The notes under the pieces were generated by a model. That model saw nothing but the letters and a program-made list of their open reading frames with translations, had not been told where the DNA came from and did not search any database. 64,000 nucleotides of DNA, taken from contig NZ_QNUG01000016.1 of NCBI RefSeq assembly GCF_003385395.1, positions 25,520 through 89,519 on the forward strand, in the 5' to 3' direction. The translations under genes and the position numbers were made by a program. Below are positions 1 through 8,423 of the stretch, piece after piece. Numbering within the stretch: position 1 is the stretch's first letter; each line of letters starts with the position of its first letter. This DNA is from Epilithonimonas hispanica (GTDB lineage: Bacteria; Bacteroidota; Bacteroidia; Flavobacteriales; Weeksellaceae).

Positions 1-99
1 TCCTTTCTCGCTGTTGAACAAAAGAATCATCGGAGCGCTGAATAAAATAAATAATCCAAAGCTCAGGAGAATCAGTTTTTGTTCGTGTCTCTTTTTCAT
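1..99 (-). CDS. partial small membrane protein, N-terminus only
   Basis: An open frame runs off the left edge of the window, so only the first 33 codons are visible. It begins MKKRHEQK and continues into a hydrophobic stretch (about residues 9-28), consistent with one membrane-spanning helix after a positively charged cytoplasmic start. It lies downstream of, and in the same direction as, the 75-residue membrane protein at 171-398, separated by a hairpin. The family is not recognisable from this fragment. Confidence 0.5.
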   Translation of the reverse strand, partial: MKKRHEQKLILLSFGLFILFSAPMILLFNSEKG

Positions 100-110
100 T
101 TTTAATTTTA

Positions 111-145
111 AAACCACACAAAACAAAATTTGAAATGTGTGGTTT
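111..145 (-). terminator. hairpin after the 75-aa membrane protein gene
   Basis: A perfect 10-bp inverted repeat (AAACCACACA, 15-nt loop, TGTGTGGTTT) lies just after the stop of the minus-strand gene at 171-398. On the minus strand it is followed by TAAAATT rather than a long T run, so termination may be partial. Confidence 0.5.
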
Positions 146-170
146 TTGTAATTATAATTTAGTGATTTGT

Positions 171-398
171 TTACAATTTTTCTTCGGAATAATCGCCACT
201 CAAAGCATAATACCCGAAAACTCCTAATCCTCCTGAAACAATTGGTAATAAGATAAATACAATAATAATCCCGAATACCAAATCTTCCTGTTTCCCTGAT
301 GTTAGTTTAGGGATTCCCATTACAGTTAACCCGAAGTAGAGAACTACCAATGCGAGTAGAATCCAAACGATGCCTAATATTTTTTTTAATCCGTCCAT
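171..398 (-). CDS. small two-helix membrane protein
   Basis: The 75-residue product has two clear hydrophobic segments (about residues 7-28 and 41-65) separated by a short polar loop, so it should sit in the inner membrane as a hairpin. No enzyme motif is visible and I do not recognise the family. It starts 38 bp downstream of the MFS transporter gene on the same strand, so it is probably the third gene of a porin-MFS-small membrane protein operon. An accessory role in that transport system is only a guess from position. Confidence 0.6.
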   Translation of the reverse strand: MDGLKKILGIVWILLALVVLYFGLTVMGIPKLTSGKQEDLVFGIIIVFILLPIVSGGLGVFGYYALSGDYSEEKL

Positions 399-436
399 TT
401 TTTTGTTTGATTTAAAGTTAATTAATAATTCTGGAT

Positions 437-2017
437 TTAATCGTGAATACTATTGTTTTTATGTTTCAAATAGATTAATCCGATGATGAGACAGACTGCA
501 GCAACGCCAATCGGGTACCAAAGTCCTTCCAAATACCAGCTCACGTGTCCTGCATCTTTTGCAGTTGTCACGAGATAAGTCGCAACTGCAGGTAGCAATC
601 CACCGAAGACTCCATTTCCAATGTGATAAGGCAAAGACATAGATGTATAACGGATTCTGACAGGGAACATCTCAACCAAGAATGCTGCAATAGGACCGTA
701 AACCATGGTTACAAAAATCACTTGAATGAAAACTAAGAATACCAAATACCATCTCGTATCATTACTTATTTTGATTGATTTTGAAAGTTTTGGTTCCTCA
801 ATTTTTCCATCTTTCATTACAGGTCCGGCTGCTGACCAATGAACTACGCTGTCTTTTTTCATCAAGGTCCCATCTGTATAAGCAATTTCTTTATGGAAAG
901 TAATCAAGCTGTCTGTTGCTACTTTATCGTGAATTTTGGCGGTTCTGGTTTCTGTGATTCCGCCTGCTGCAACTTCTTTTTTAGAAAGATCAACAGAATT
1001 AAACATTGCGCTGTAGATAGGTCTATAGGCAAAAATTGCGATTACCATTCCTGTCATCATCACGGCTTTTCTTCCGATTTTATCAGACAGCCATCCGAAG
1101 AATACAAAGAAAGGTGTTCCAAGGAACAATGCTAATGCCATTAATGAGTCGACTTGAGTTCCATCGATGTTCATTACCTTTTGCATAAAACTCATTGAGT
1201 AAAATTGTCCAGTGTACCAGATGACACCTTGTCCCATCGCAGCTCCGAAAAGTGCAAGCAAAACAAATTTGAAATTGAATCTATTTCCAAAACTTTCTTT
1301 CAGTGGATTGGTAGAAGTTTTTCCTTCGCTTTTAGCTTTGGCAAAAAGAGGAGATTCTTTCATGTTCTTTCTGATGAAATAAGAAACAACAACCATCAAT
1401 ATTGAAATCCAAAACGGAACTCTCCATCCCCAAGTGTCAAATTCCTCGGCGGAAAGTGATGTTTTTGTAATCAGGATAACAATTAATGAAATAAATAAAC
1501 CTGCCGTTGCTGTTGTTTGGATCCAAGATGTCCAGTAACCGCGTCTTCCTGGTTGTGCGTATTCTGCAACATAAGTCGCTGCTCCTCCATATTCTCCTCC
1601 AAGTGCTAAACCTTGTAAAAGTCTAAGGATTAAAACTAAAAGCGGAGCCATAAAACCAATCGTCTCATAACTCGGGATACATCCGATTAGGAATGTCGAG
1701 AATCCCATAATCAAAAGCGTTACAAGAAAAGTGTATTTTCTTCCAATGATATCGCCTAATCTTCCAAAGAACAGCGCTCCGAAGGGTCTCACTACGAAAC
1801 CTGCCGCAAATGTTGCTAAAGTTGATAGGAAAGCTGCTGTTGGATTATCTGCCGGAAAAAATTTTGTGGCTAGGACAATTGCCAGACTTCCGAAAATGTA
1901 GAAGTCATACCATTCGATAAGGGTGCCGAGAGATGAAGCCATAATCACGCTCCAAATGGTGCGGTTTTTTTGCTTGTCGCTCAGGTTCTCGTACTGTACG
2001 TGATGTGAATCGCTCAT
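437..2017 (-). CDS. MHS-family MFS transporter with a large extra loop
   Basis: A 526-residue major facilitator of the metabolite:H+ symporter branch (ProP/ShiA/KgtP type). The N-terminal EWYDFYIFGSLA signature is at residues 35-46. The loop 2-3 motif GRLGDIIGRK is at 85-94, its counterpart GWLSDKIGRK at 308-317, and QGLALGGEYGG at 135-145. It should import an organic acid, amino acid or osmolyte with protons; the substrate cannot be read from sequence. An insert of about 80 polar residues (about 340-421) sits between the ninth and tenth membrane segments, a loop expected to face the periplasm, making the protein longer than typical MHS members (about 430-500). The gene follows a porin gene by 29 bp, suggesting a coupled outer/inner membrane uptake route. 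Confidence 0.85.
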   Translation of the reverse strand: MSDSHHVQYENLSDKQKNRTIWSVIMASSLGTLIEWYDFYIFGSLAIVLATKFFPADNPTAAFLSTLATFAAGFVVRPFGALFFGRLGDIIGRKYTFLVTLLIMGFSTFLIGCIPSYETIGFMAPLLVLILRLLQGLALGGEYGGAATYVAEYAQPGRRGYWTSWIQTTATAGLFISLIVILITKTSLSAEEFDTWGWRVPFWISILMVVVSYFIRKNMKESPLFAKAKSEGKTSTNPLKESFGNRFNFKFVLLALFGAAMGQGVIWYTGQFYSMSFMQKVMNIDGTQVDSLMALALFLGTPFFVFFGWLSDKIGRKAVMMTGMVIAIFAYRPIYSAMFNSVDLSKKEVAAGGITETRTAKIHDKVATDSLITFHKEIAYTDGTLMKKDSVVHWSAAGPVMKDGKIEEPKLSKSIKISNDTRWYLVFLVFIQVIFVTMVYGPIAAFLVEMFPVRIRYTSMSLPYHIGNGVFGGLLPAVATYLVTTAKDAGHVSWYLEGLWYPIGVAAVCLIIGLIYLKHKNNSIHD

Positions 2018-2046
2018 TGCATTTTATGATTTTGTGTTAATGATTT

Positions 2047-3426
2047 TTATAGATAAATCTGGAACTGAAGGATGAATTCTCCTTTTGATTTTGGTTCTGC
2101 CGAAGCGCTTGTGTAAGTTGGCCGTGTGGAGTACTGCGTCGTCAGTTTGGCGTGATGACCGTCAATAAACCAATTGGCTCCAATATCAAATTGCGAAGAT
2201 GAATTTTCCAAAGCTTTGAAATTCTTATTCGTGTAAGCTGCAAAGGGCTGAATTCTGATTTTCGGTTTATCGGCATTGTTTGGCAAGAGTAATCCGGCCT
2301 GCAGATAATAGATGTTTCCTGTTCCAATCATTGGTTGTAGATTTCCGGCGCCGGCAATCGCTTTGTCTCCGATGAAATTTGGGTCATTGGAGCCAACGTT
2401 CATTATTCCAATATTTCTCAAATAATTCGGTCCGAAGTTGTAATTATAAAAACCAGCATAAGCAGAAAGTGCCATTTTGTTTTTAGCATTTCCTAAAGGT
2501 AAATCTGCAAAGGCATCAACTGCGTAAAGTGCAATGTCGTGTTTCTCGATTTGAGAATTAACTGAGGTTCTTGTACCGTCTTTTTGATGATAAAAACCTG
2601 CTCCTAAATTGAAAACTTTTTTAGTTCCCAGATAAGAACCAACTTTGAAGGGTAAAAGATTAGATTCGGAATCCAAAAATTGATATTCTACATAACCTGC
2701 TTTTGAAAATTCCGGATTTCCATTGTTGTCAACTGCAACTCTAGCTGCCGGATTGGTGACATCTACAGGCGCAATATTGGTGGCAAAAGGTTTGTTGAGA
2801 CTGAAACGATATTCGAACTTGCCATATTTCCCTTTGGCAAACATTCCCATTTGTCTTGCGAATTGGTCAGAATTGTCAATCAATGGCCAAGTGAAAATCG
2901 GCGAATCAACAGTCAAGAAATTTAAGGTGGAAGCCATTGTCATTCTGGAAAGTCCCATATAATAATGAAGACCGGCTCCCAAACTTAAACTGAATTTCCC
3001 CGCTTCTCCGGGTAAAACCACCGCATATTCGTTCCAGGCATCGTGAAAAAACATTTGAGGTTTTTTACCGTTTCCATAACCTCCGGTTCCAGTAGAGCCT
3101 GAACCTCCACCATTGATGAAAGTTTGATTATTAATCCCGAAATGCATCAAAACCATATATCTTTTGGTAATTTGTGCATAAGCAAGTGCTCTCAGACGTC
3201 GGTTTCCTATGTTCCATGTATTTTTGGTAGCTTCGTCAGAAACCATCGTTCCGGGATTCATTTCCGTATTTCTTAACCAGATCTGGTTCCAAAGAATAAA
3301 TCTTACATACTTGTCGCCTTCAGGATTCAGGTTTAGTTTTAAACCATTCCCATAATCAGGCGAACCTTGCGAATATAGGCTGGTGCTTAAAAGCGCTAAT
3401 CCTATAAAAGTGAGAATTTTATTCAT
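2047..3426 (-). CDS. outer-membrane porin-like beta-barrel protein
   Basis: The 459-residue product begins with a signal peptide ending near LYSQ (about residue 20). The rest has the alternating aromatic/polar pattern, glycine-rich turns and terminal aromatic strand (FILQFQIYL) of an outer-membrane beta barrel, and resembles the phosphate-selective porin/OprO-like proteins of Bacteroidota. It should form a passive pore. It is the first gene of a minus-strand operon with the MFS transporter 29 bp downstream, so it probably feeds substrate to that permease. No plug domain or TonB box is visible, which argues against a SusC-type receptor. Confidence 0.7.
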   Translation of the reverse strand: MNKILTFIGLALLSTSLYSQGSPDYGNGLKLNLNPEGDKYVRFILWNQIWLRNTEMNPGTMVSDEATKNTWNIGNRRLRALAYAQITKRYMVLMHFGINNQTFINGGGSGSTGTGGYGNGKKPQMFFHDAWNEYAVVLPGEAGKFSLSLGAGLHYYMGLSRMTMASTLNFLTVDSPIFTWPLIDNSDQFARQMGMFAKGKYGKFEYRFSLNKPFATNIAPVDVTNPAARVAVDNNGNPEFSKAGYVEYQFLDSESNLLPFKVGSYLGTKKVFNLGAGFYHQKDGTRTSVNSQIEKHDIALYAVDAFADLPLGNAKNKMALSAYAGFYNYNFGPNYLRNIGIMNVGSNDPNFIGDKAIAGAGNLQPMIGTGNIYYLQAGLLLPNNADKPKIRIQPFAAYTNKNFKALENSSSQFDIGANWFIDGHHAKLTTQYSTRPTYTSASAEPKSKGEFILQFQIYL

Positions 3427-3540
3427 AAATTAATAATAATTTGGTGTTTATTTTGTGATTGCCAAATTGTTATTAATATTTTGTTTACAAAAATTTAATA
3501 TATATTAATGCTAATAGTATAGTTTTAATTAATAATAAAT

Positions 3541-3957
3541 TTACTTTTTGAATCGTTCCCACTTAATTAGCATATATTTATCAGCAAATTGAGTGATAAT
3601 CAATCCGGAATTTTCAAGATTGTTTTCTTGAGAGATATATTCTATTAATTCGCTTTGTTTCAATATCTTATACACGGGATGGGACTCCGAATGTGGTGGT
3701 CTTGTAATATTATATTTCTTAATCCAAGAACTAATGCTCACGTGAGAAACGCCGATAATTCTTTCAATTTCTCGATAACTTAATCCTTCAAGATAGAGTT
3801 GTAAAGCTTTAGTTACATAATAGTCATCAATTTGTTTTCCTAATTTTTTAACGGTAAAATTATAGTTGCAATTCTTACAGTAGAATCTTTGTTTTCCTTT
3901 TATAATTCCACTTTTTGAAACATTTTGATTATTGCATTTAGGACATTGATTTTCCAT
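3541..3957 (-). CDS. stand-alone zinc-ribbon/HTH protein of IS1-transposase type
   Basis: A 138-residue protein with an N-terminal zinc ribbon (Cys5, Cys8, Cys27, Cys30), a basic segment and then a helix-turn-helix (about residues 53-81: LSYREIERIIGVSHVSISSW). This order matches the DNA-binding part (InsA-like) of IS1 and related transposases, but no DDE catalytic domain follows and no terminal inverted repeats were found. The last 50 residues are not transposase-like to me. The gene is divergent from the arginine cluster, with promoters for both in the 161-bp gap together with an inverted-repeat operator candidate. I infer a domesticated regulator of the arginine genes, of the porin/MFS operon, or of itself; a decayed insertion sequence is the alternative. 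Confidence 0.65.
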   Translation of the reverse strand: MENQCPKCNNQNVSKSGIIKGKQRFYCKNCNYNFTVKKLGKQIDDYYVTKALQLYLEGLSYREIERIIGVSHVSISSWIKKYNITRPPHSESHPVYKILKQSELIEYISQENNLENSGLIITQFADKYMLIKWERFKK

Positions 3958-3973
3958 AACTATACTTTTTTAG

Positions 3974-3981
3974 CAAATGTA
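3974..3981 (-). promoter_or_regulatory. -7 box of the zinc-ribbon/HTH gene
   Basis: On the minus strand the sequence reads TACATTTG, an exact fit to the Bacteroidota -7 consensus TAnnTTTG, about 17 bp upstream of the ATG. No clear -33 TTTG is present at the usual distance. Confidence 0.45.
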
Positions 3982-4011
3982 TAATAAATTAGCAATATTG
4001 TAATTTTAACT

Positions 4012-4086
4012 AAAGATAATATTATTGTTAAAATAAATTTAACAGATAAAATTATCTTTTTTATTTGGTATATAAAGATAATTATT
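4012..4086. promoter_or_regulatory. candidate operator: three AAAGATAAT half-sites
   Basis: The arm 4012-4032 (AAAGATAAT...TTGTTAAA) is nearly the reverse complement of 4038-4059 (TTTAACA...ATTATCTTT), giving an interrupted palindrome of about 48 bp. A third AAAGATAATTATT copy at 4074-4086 lies between the -33 and -7 elements of the GNAT-argG promoter. The position predicts a repressor site. The binding protein is unknown; the divergent zinc-ribbon/HTH protein is the nearest candidate. Confidence 0.5.
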
Positions 4087-4096
4087 TTTAGTTTTG
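4064..4096 (+). promoter_or_regulatory. promoter of the arginine cluster
   Basis: TTTG at 4064-4067 and TAGTTTTG at 4089-4096 match the Bacteroidota -33/-7 consensus (TTTG, TAnnTTTG), with a 21-bp gap close to the usual 19-21. Transcription should begin near 4102-4104, leaving a leader of only about 15 nt before the GNAT start codon. Confidence 0.6.
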
Positions 4097-4118
4097 CATC
4101 TTAATTTAGATAATATCA

Positions 4119-4697
4119 ATGAAATTAGAAGTTTCTTCAGAGAAACATTTGGTTTATGTAGAAGAAATCAGAAACGAAATGGAGGATTCTGCGAAAAAAC
4201 GCGGAACAGGTATCGCAAAACGTTCTTCAGAATATCTGGGCAAAAAAATCTCAGAAGGCAATTCCATTATTGCAATTGACGAAAATGGAACTTGGGCGGG
4301 CTTCTGTTATATAGAAACTTGGACAAATGGTGAATATGTGGCCAATTCAGGATTGATAGTTTCGCCTCAATTTAGAAATATGGGTTTGGCGACTCAGATT
4401 AAGGAAAGGATTTTCCAATTATCACGAGAAAAATATCCAAACGCTAAAATTTTTGGATTGACTACAGGAATGGCGGTGATGAAAATCAACAGTAGTTTGG
4501 GTTATAAACCGGTTATCTATTCTGAATTGACTCAGGACGAACAATTCTGGAATGGTTGCAAAAACTGCGTCAATTATGATATTCTGATGATGAAAGAACG
4601 TAAAAACTGTCTTTGTACGGCAATGCTTTTCGTTCCCGAAAATCTGAATAAAGAGAAAAAGAAAAATTTTGAATCAATAAATAACAACAATGAGTAA
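4119..4697 (+). CDS. GNAT acyltransferase, candidate N-acylglutamate synthase
   Basis: A 192-residue GNAT-fold protein with the acyl-CoA-binding region around SPQFRNMGLATQIK (about residues 87-100). The C-terminal part holds paired cysteines (GCKNC near 149-153, and NCLC near 167-170) that could bind a metal. It is the first gene of the arginine cluster, directly behind the promoter, and its stop overlaps the argG start by 8 bp (ATGAGTAA), so translation is probably coupled. No classical argA or argJ is in the cluster, yet argC, argB, argF' and argE all need an N-acylated precursor. I infer that this enzyme acylates glutamate with acetyl- or succinyl-CoA. The fold is secure; the reaction is inferred from context. 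Confidence 0.75.
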   Translation: MKLEVSSEKHLVYVEEIRNEMEDSAKKRGTGIAKRSSEYLGKKISEGNSIIAIDENGTWAGFCYIETWTNGEYVANSGLIVSPQFRNMGLATQIKERIFQLSREKYPNAKIFGLTTGMAVMKINSSLGYKPVIYSELTQDEQFWNGCKNCVNYDILMMKERKNCLCTAMLFVPENLNKEKKKNFESINNNNE

Positions 4698-5883
4698 GAA
4701 AGTAGTTTTGGCATTTAGCGGAGGTTTGGATACCTCTTATTGCGCAAAATATCTGAGTGAAACTTTGGGTTACGAAGTTCACGCAGTCACGATTAATACA
4801 GGCGGTTTTGATAAGGAAGATGAAGTTTCGCTTAAAGAGAAAGCGGAAAAATTAGGCGTGGCTTCTTACAGGTTTGTTGATGCTTCGGAGAAATATTATA
4901 ATGATTGTGTTAAGTATTTAATTTTTGGTAATGTTTTGAAAAACAATACTTATCCGTTGTCTGTAAGTGCAGAAAGAACCATTCAGGCGCAGGCCATTGC
5001 CGAAGCTGCGATTGAGATTGGAGCGGACGCGATTGCGCATGGCAGTACAGGTGCAGGAAATGACCAAGTTCGTTTTGATTTGATTTTCCAAGTAATGTGC
5101 CCGAAAATCGAAATCATCACACCAATTCGTGATTTGAGTTTGTCGCGTGAAGATGAAATTCAATTCCTGAAAAATCACAATTACGAAATGGATTTTGACA
5201 AAGCAAAATATTCTATTAATAAAGGACTTTGGGGAACTTCTGTTGGAGGAAAAGAAACTTTGACTTCGCAAAATTACCTTCCAGAAGAAGCATTTCCTTC
5301 GCAAATCGAGAAAACAGAACCTTCTCAATTGGAAATTGAATTTAAAAATGGAGAGCTATTTTCTGTGAACGGCGAGACGTTTTCGCATCCGGTTTTGGCG
5401 ATTCAGAAGATTGAGGAATTAGCTTCACCTTACGGAATCGGCCGTGATATCCATGTTGGAGACACAATTGTGGGTATTAAAGGGCGTGTCGGTTTCGAAG
5501 CTGCTGCTGCATCAATCATTATTAAAGCGCATCATTTGCTGGAGAAACATACATTGTCAAAATATCAGCAGACAATAAAATCACAATTGTCAGATTGGTA
5601 TGGAAACTGGCTTCACGAGGCACTTTTCCTTGACCAAGTGATGAGAAATATCGAATCGTTTTTGCAGGATTCTCAGAAAACGGTTAATGGAAAAGTTTTC
5701 ATCACGCTTCATCCGTATCGTTTCATTTTGAACGGGATTGAGTCTGCCAATGATTTGATGTCTTCAAAATTCGGAAGTTATGGCGAAGAAAATCTCGCGT
5801 GGAGTGGGGAAGACGTGAAAGGTTTTACCAAAATCCTCAGCAACTCGCTCAATATATATCATCAGGTCAACAAATTGAACTAG
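4690..5883 (+). CDS. argG: argininosuccinate synthase
   Basis: The 397-residue enzyme condenses citrulline and aspartate, using ATP, to argininosuccinate in the cytoplasm. The N-terminal PP-loop SGGLDTS (residues 10-16) of this ATP pyrophosphatase family is intact and the length is normal. The start codon is embedded in the end of the GNAT gene (8-bp overlap), which fixes the start and implies translational coupling. It comes before argC in the cluster although it acts near the end of the pathway. Confidence 0.95.
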   Translation: MSKKVVLAFSGGLDTSYCAKYLSETLGYEVHAVTINTGGFDKEDEVSLKEKAEKLGVASYRFVDASEKYYNDCVKYLIFGNVLKNNTYPLSVSAERTIQAQAIAEAAIEIGADAIAHGSTGAGNDQVRFDLIFQVMCPKIEIITPIRDLSLSREDEIQFLKNHNYEMDFDKAKYSINKGLWGTSVGGKETLTSQNYLPEEAFPSQIEKTEPSQLEIEFKNGELFSVNGETFSHPVLAIQKIEELASPYGIGRDIHVGDTIVGIKGRVGFEAAAASIIIKAHHLLEKHTLSKYQQTIKSQLSDWYGNWLHEALFLDQVMRNIESFLQDSQKTVNGKVFITLHPYRFILNGIESANDLMSSKFGSYGEENLAWSGEDVKGFTKILSNSLNIYHQVNKLN

Positions 5884-5911
5884 AATCAAAGAACTCGAAG
5901 AGTTCAATATC

Positions 5912-5982
5912 AGTAGCCGTAGGTGAAATCGAGGAATGAGATTCGGCGAAGCCAAACCTACGGAAAGAAAGGAATTAGAGAT
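5912..5982. repeat. CCGTAGGT inverted repeat in the argG-argC spacer
   Basis: CCGTAGGT is matched by ACCTACGG about 40 bp later. A related string (CGTAGGTGAAATC) recurs near 16050 ahead of carB, so this is probably a fragment of a dispersed repeat, not a site specific to arginine genes. Confidence 0.4.
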
Positions 5983-6022
5983 AACAGAATCCGAAGGATT
6001 TAATGTTTAACCAAACTTTTGC

Positions 6023-6105
6023 TGAGCGTAAGCGCCTTTGCGAACTTAAAATATTTTCAATAAGAATAAAAAACTTTGCGCTCTCTGCGTTCAAAATATT
6101 AAAAA
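6023..6105 (+). repeat. family A spacer repeat, leader of argC
   Basis: This copy runs TGAGCGTAAGCGCCTTTGCG, then an AT-rich middle containing AAAATATTTTCAATAA, then CTTTGCGCTCTCTGCGTTC up to the argC start codon. Related copies precede argF' (8291-8423) and argH (11616-11704), and a worn copy is at 38539-38617. All lie in the same orientation. Confidence 0.75.
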
Positions 6106-7071
6106 ATGAAAAAATCAGTCGGAATCATCGGTGCCAACGGTTACACAGGAAGTGAACTTGTTCGATTGCTGGCTTTTCATCCGAATATAGAATTAAAATT
6201 TTTGTACAGTCGTTCCAATTCCGGCGTTAAGATTTCGGATTTGTATCCGGATTTAGATTCCGTTTGCGATTTGGTTTTAGAAAATACATTGCGTCCGGTT
6301 GATATTCTTTTTCTTTGCTTGCCTCACACAGAAAGTGCAAAATGGCTTGCAGAAAGACCAGCAGACGCTGAGGTATTAATAATAGATTTAGGAAACGATT
6401 TCCGACTTTCTACCCATTTTGGAAGCAGAGATTTTGTTTATGGTTTGCCAGAGATTTATTTCGATCAAATCAAAAAGGCTAATAGTATTGCTAATCCTGG
6501 GTGCTTTGCGACGGCAATTCAGTTAGCTTTGTTGCCGTTGGCGAAAGAAAATTTGCTAGATGAAGTTTACACAACAGGAATCACTGGTTCAACTGGAGCT
6601 GGGCAATCGTTGCAGCCAACAACACATTTCACTTGGCGAAATGATAATATTTCGGCTTACAAAACTTTGAATCATCAGCACGTAGACGAGGTTGTTAAGC
6701 AACTTAATCTACTTAATAAAAACGAAGTGGAGCTTAATTTTGTTCCTTGGCGGGGCGATTTTTCCAGAGGAATTTTTACGACATCAGTTGTCAAAACAGA
6801 TTTGAGTTTGGAAGCGGTTTATGATTTATATGAGCAATTTTATAAAAACTCACCATTTGTCAAGATTTCTAAAAAAGCAATCGATATGAAACAAGTTGTA
6901 AATACCAATTTTTGTACAATTCAAATAGAAAAGAAAGGAAATAAAATAGCGGTTCATTCTGCGATTGATAACCTTTTGAAAGGTGCATCCGGACAAGCAG
7001 TTCAAAATATGAATATCGCAAATGGCTGGGAACAAAATCTTGGATTAAACCTAAAACCAATTGCTTTTTAA
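6106..7071 (+). CDS. argC: N-acetyl(succinyl)-gamma-glutamyl-phosphate reductase
   Basis: A 321-residue NADPH-dependent reductase converting the N-acylglutamyl phosphate to its semialdehyde. The dinucleotide-binding motif GANGYTGSE (residues 9-17) opens the protein, and the catalytic cysteine lies in NPGCFATA (Cys133). The length matches the short Bacteroidota form. Its start follows a family A repeat directly; no strong Shine-Dalgarno is visible, as is usual in this phylum. argD follows after 36 bp. Confidence 0.93.
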   Translation: MKKSVGIIGANGYTGSELVRLLAFHPNIELKFLYSRSNSGVKISDLYPDLDSVCDLVLENTLRPVDILFLCLPHTESAKWLAERPADAEVLIIDLGNDFRLSTHFGSRDFVYGLPEIYFDQIKKANSIANPGCFATAIQLALLPLAKENLLDEVYTTGITGSTGAGQSLQPTTHFTWRNDNISAYKTLNHQHVDEVVKQLNLLNKNEVELNFVPWRGDFSRGIFTTSVVKTDLSLEAVYDLYEQFYKNSPFVKISKKAIDMKQVVNTNFCTIQIEKKGNKIAVHSAIDNLLKGASGQAVQNMNIANGWEQNLGLNLKPIAF

Positions 7072-7073
7072 AG

Positions 7074-7104
7074 TCAATCAACTATCAACCGACAACCATC
7101 AACC
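7074..7104 (+). repeat. CAACYATCAACC spacer repeat before argD
   Basis: The argC-argD gap is filled by reiterated CAACTATCAACC/GACAACCATCAACC units ending 3 bp before the argD start. Similar strings precede the RimJ-like GNAT gene (30691-30725) and lie before the amidotransferase gene (40573-40640). Confidence 0.6.
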
Positions 7105-7107
7105 AAA

Positions 7108-8277
7108 ATGAATTTATTCAACGTCTATCCACTCTTCAACATCAATCCTATAAAAGCTCAAGGTTCTTTTCTTTGGGACGAAAACGGACAGCAATACCTT
7201 GATTTTTATGGCGGTCACGCTGTGATTTCTATTGGTCACAATCATCCGCATTATGTTGAGAAATTGAAGAATCAATTGGAAAAAATCAGTTTTTATTCCA
7301 ATTCTGTGGAAAACAAAATTCAGGAAGAATTAGCTGAAAAATTAGGGAAGTTATCAGGCTACGAAGATTATTCATTGTTCTTGTGCAATTCCGGAGCGGA
7401 AGCGAACGAAAATGCCTTGAAGCTGGCTTCATTTCATAACGAGAAAAAGAAAGTCGTTTATTTTTCCGAATCTTTTCACGGAAGAACTTCGGCTGCAGTT
7501 GCGGTTACAGACAATCCGAAAATTGTAGCACCAGTCAACGAATCTGAGAATTTCATCAAATGCGAATTCAATAATTCAGAAGAATTGGAGAAGATTTTTG
7601 CGGAAAATCAAAACGAAATTTCAGCAGTGATTGTCGAAGGAATTCAAGGTGTTGGCGGAATTAATTTGTTGACGGAAGATTTCATTTTGACGATTGAAAA
7701 ATTGTGTAAAGAAAACGATGCAGTTTTGATTTTAGACGAAGTTCAGTCTGGTTATGGACGTTCAGGGAAATTCTTTGCGCATCAGGAATTCGACATCAAA
7801 CCAGATTTAATCACGGTTGCAAAAGGAATGGGAAATGGCTTTCCGATTGGCGGTGTTTTAATCAGTCCAAAATTCCAAGCGAGTTACGGATTGTTGGGAA
7901 CAACTTTTGGCGGAAATCATTTGGCTTGTGTTGCCGGATTAGCGGTTTTGGAAGTCATCGAAAAAGAAAATTTAATTGATAATTCTGAAAAAATAGGAGT
8001 TTATATCGAAGAAAAAATTAAAAATTTCCCTCACATCCAAAATATCAAAAGACGCGGTCTGATGTTTGGGATTGAGCTCGACCAAGCTTGTGTAGATGTC
8101 AGGAAAGAATTGTTGTTTGAACATTTTATTTTCACCGGAAATGCCAATGATAAAAATGTTCTGCGGATTTTGCCAGCGCTCAATATTTCGGAAAAAGAAT
8201 CCGACTTATTCATCAATGCTTTAGAAAAAACTTTGAAAGCAATTGATGAGAAAAAGAAAGTTTTAACAGAAAATTAA
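7108..8277 (+). CDS. argD: N-acetyl(succinyl)ornithine aminotransferase
   Basis: A 389-residue class III PLP aminotransferase that transfers an amino group from glutamate to the N-acylglutamate semialdehyde, giving N-acylornithine. Visible landmarks are NSGAEAN (residues 94-100), the PLP-contacting ILDEVQSG (208-215) and the Schiff-base lysine in TVAKGMGNG (Lys239). Position between argC and argF' supports this role over a generic omega-aminotransferase. It should accept the same acyl group as ArgF'. Confidence 0.92.
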   Translation: MNLFNVYPLFNINPIKAQGSFLWDENGQQYLDFYGGHAVISIGHNHPHYVEKLKNQLEKISFYSNSVENKIQEELAEKLGKLSGYEDYSLFLCNSGAEANENALKLASFHNEKKKVVYFSESFHGRTSAAVAVTDNPKIVAPVNESENFIKCEFNNSEELEKIFAENQNEISAVIVEGIQGVGGINLLTEDFILTIEKLCKENDAVLILDEVQSGYGRSGKFFAHQEFDIKPDLITVAKGMGNGFPIGGVLISPKFQASYGLLGTTFGGNHLACVAGLAVLEVIEKENLIDNSEKIGVYIEEKIKNFPHIQNIKRRGLMFGIELDQACVDVRKELLFEHFIFTGNANDKNVLRILPALNISEKESDLFINALEKTLKAIDEKKKVLTEN

Positions 8278-8290
8278 AAACTTGCTTAGC

Positions 8291-8423
8291 TGAGCGAAAG
8301 CGCCTTTATCTCAATTTATTATTTGATTTTAAAGGAATCGATGAATCTTCGATTTGCGAATCTTAAAATATTTTCAAAATTAGTAAAAATCTTTGCGCGC
8401 TTTGCATTCAAAAAATCTTCAAA
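8291..8423 (+). repeat. family A spacer repeat with insertion, leader of argF'
   Basis: Starts TGAGCGAAAGCGCCTTT, is interrupted by about 45 bp containing ATCGATGAATCTTCGAT (itself palindromic), resumes at TTTGCGAATCTTAAAATATT and ends with CTTTGCGCGCTTTGCATTC just before the argF' ATG. Same orientation as the argC and argH copies. Confidence 0.7.

Noticed and set aside
3541..3957. Intact insertion sequence
   Set aside because: There is no DDE domain, no second frame with transposase motifs and no terminal inverted repeats or target duplication.
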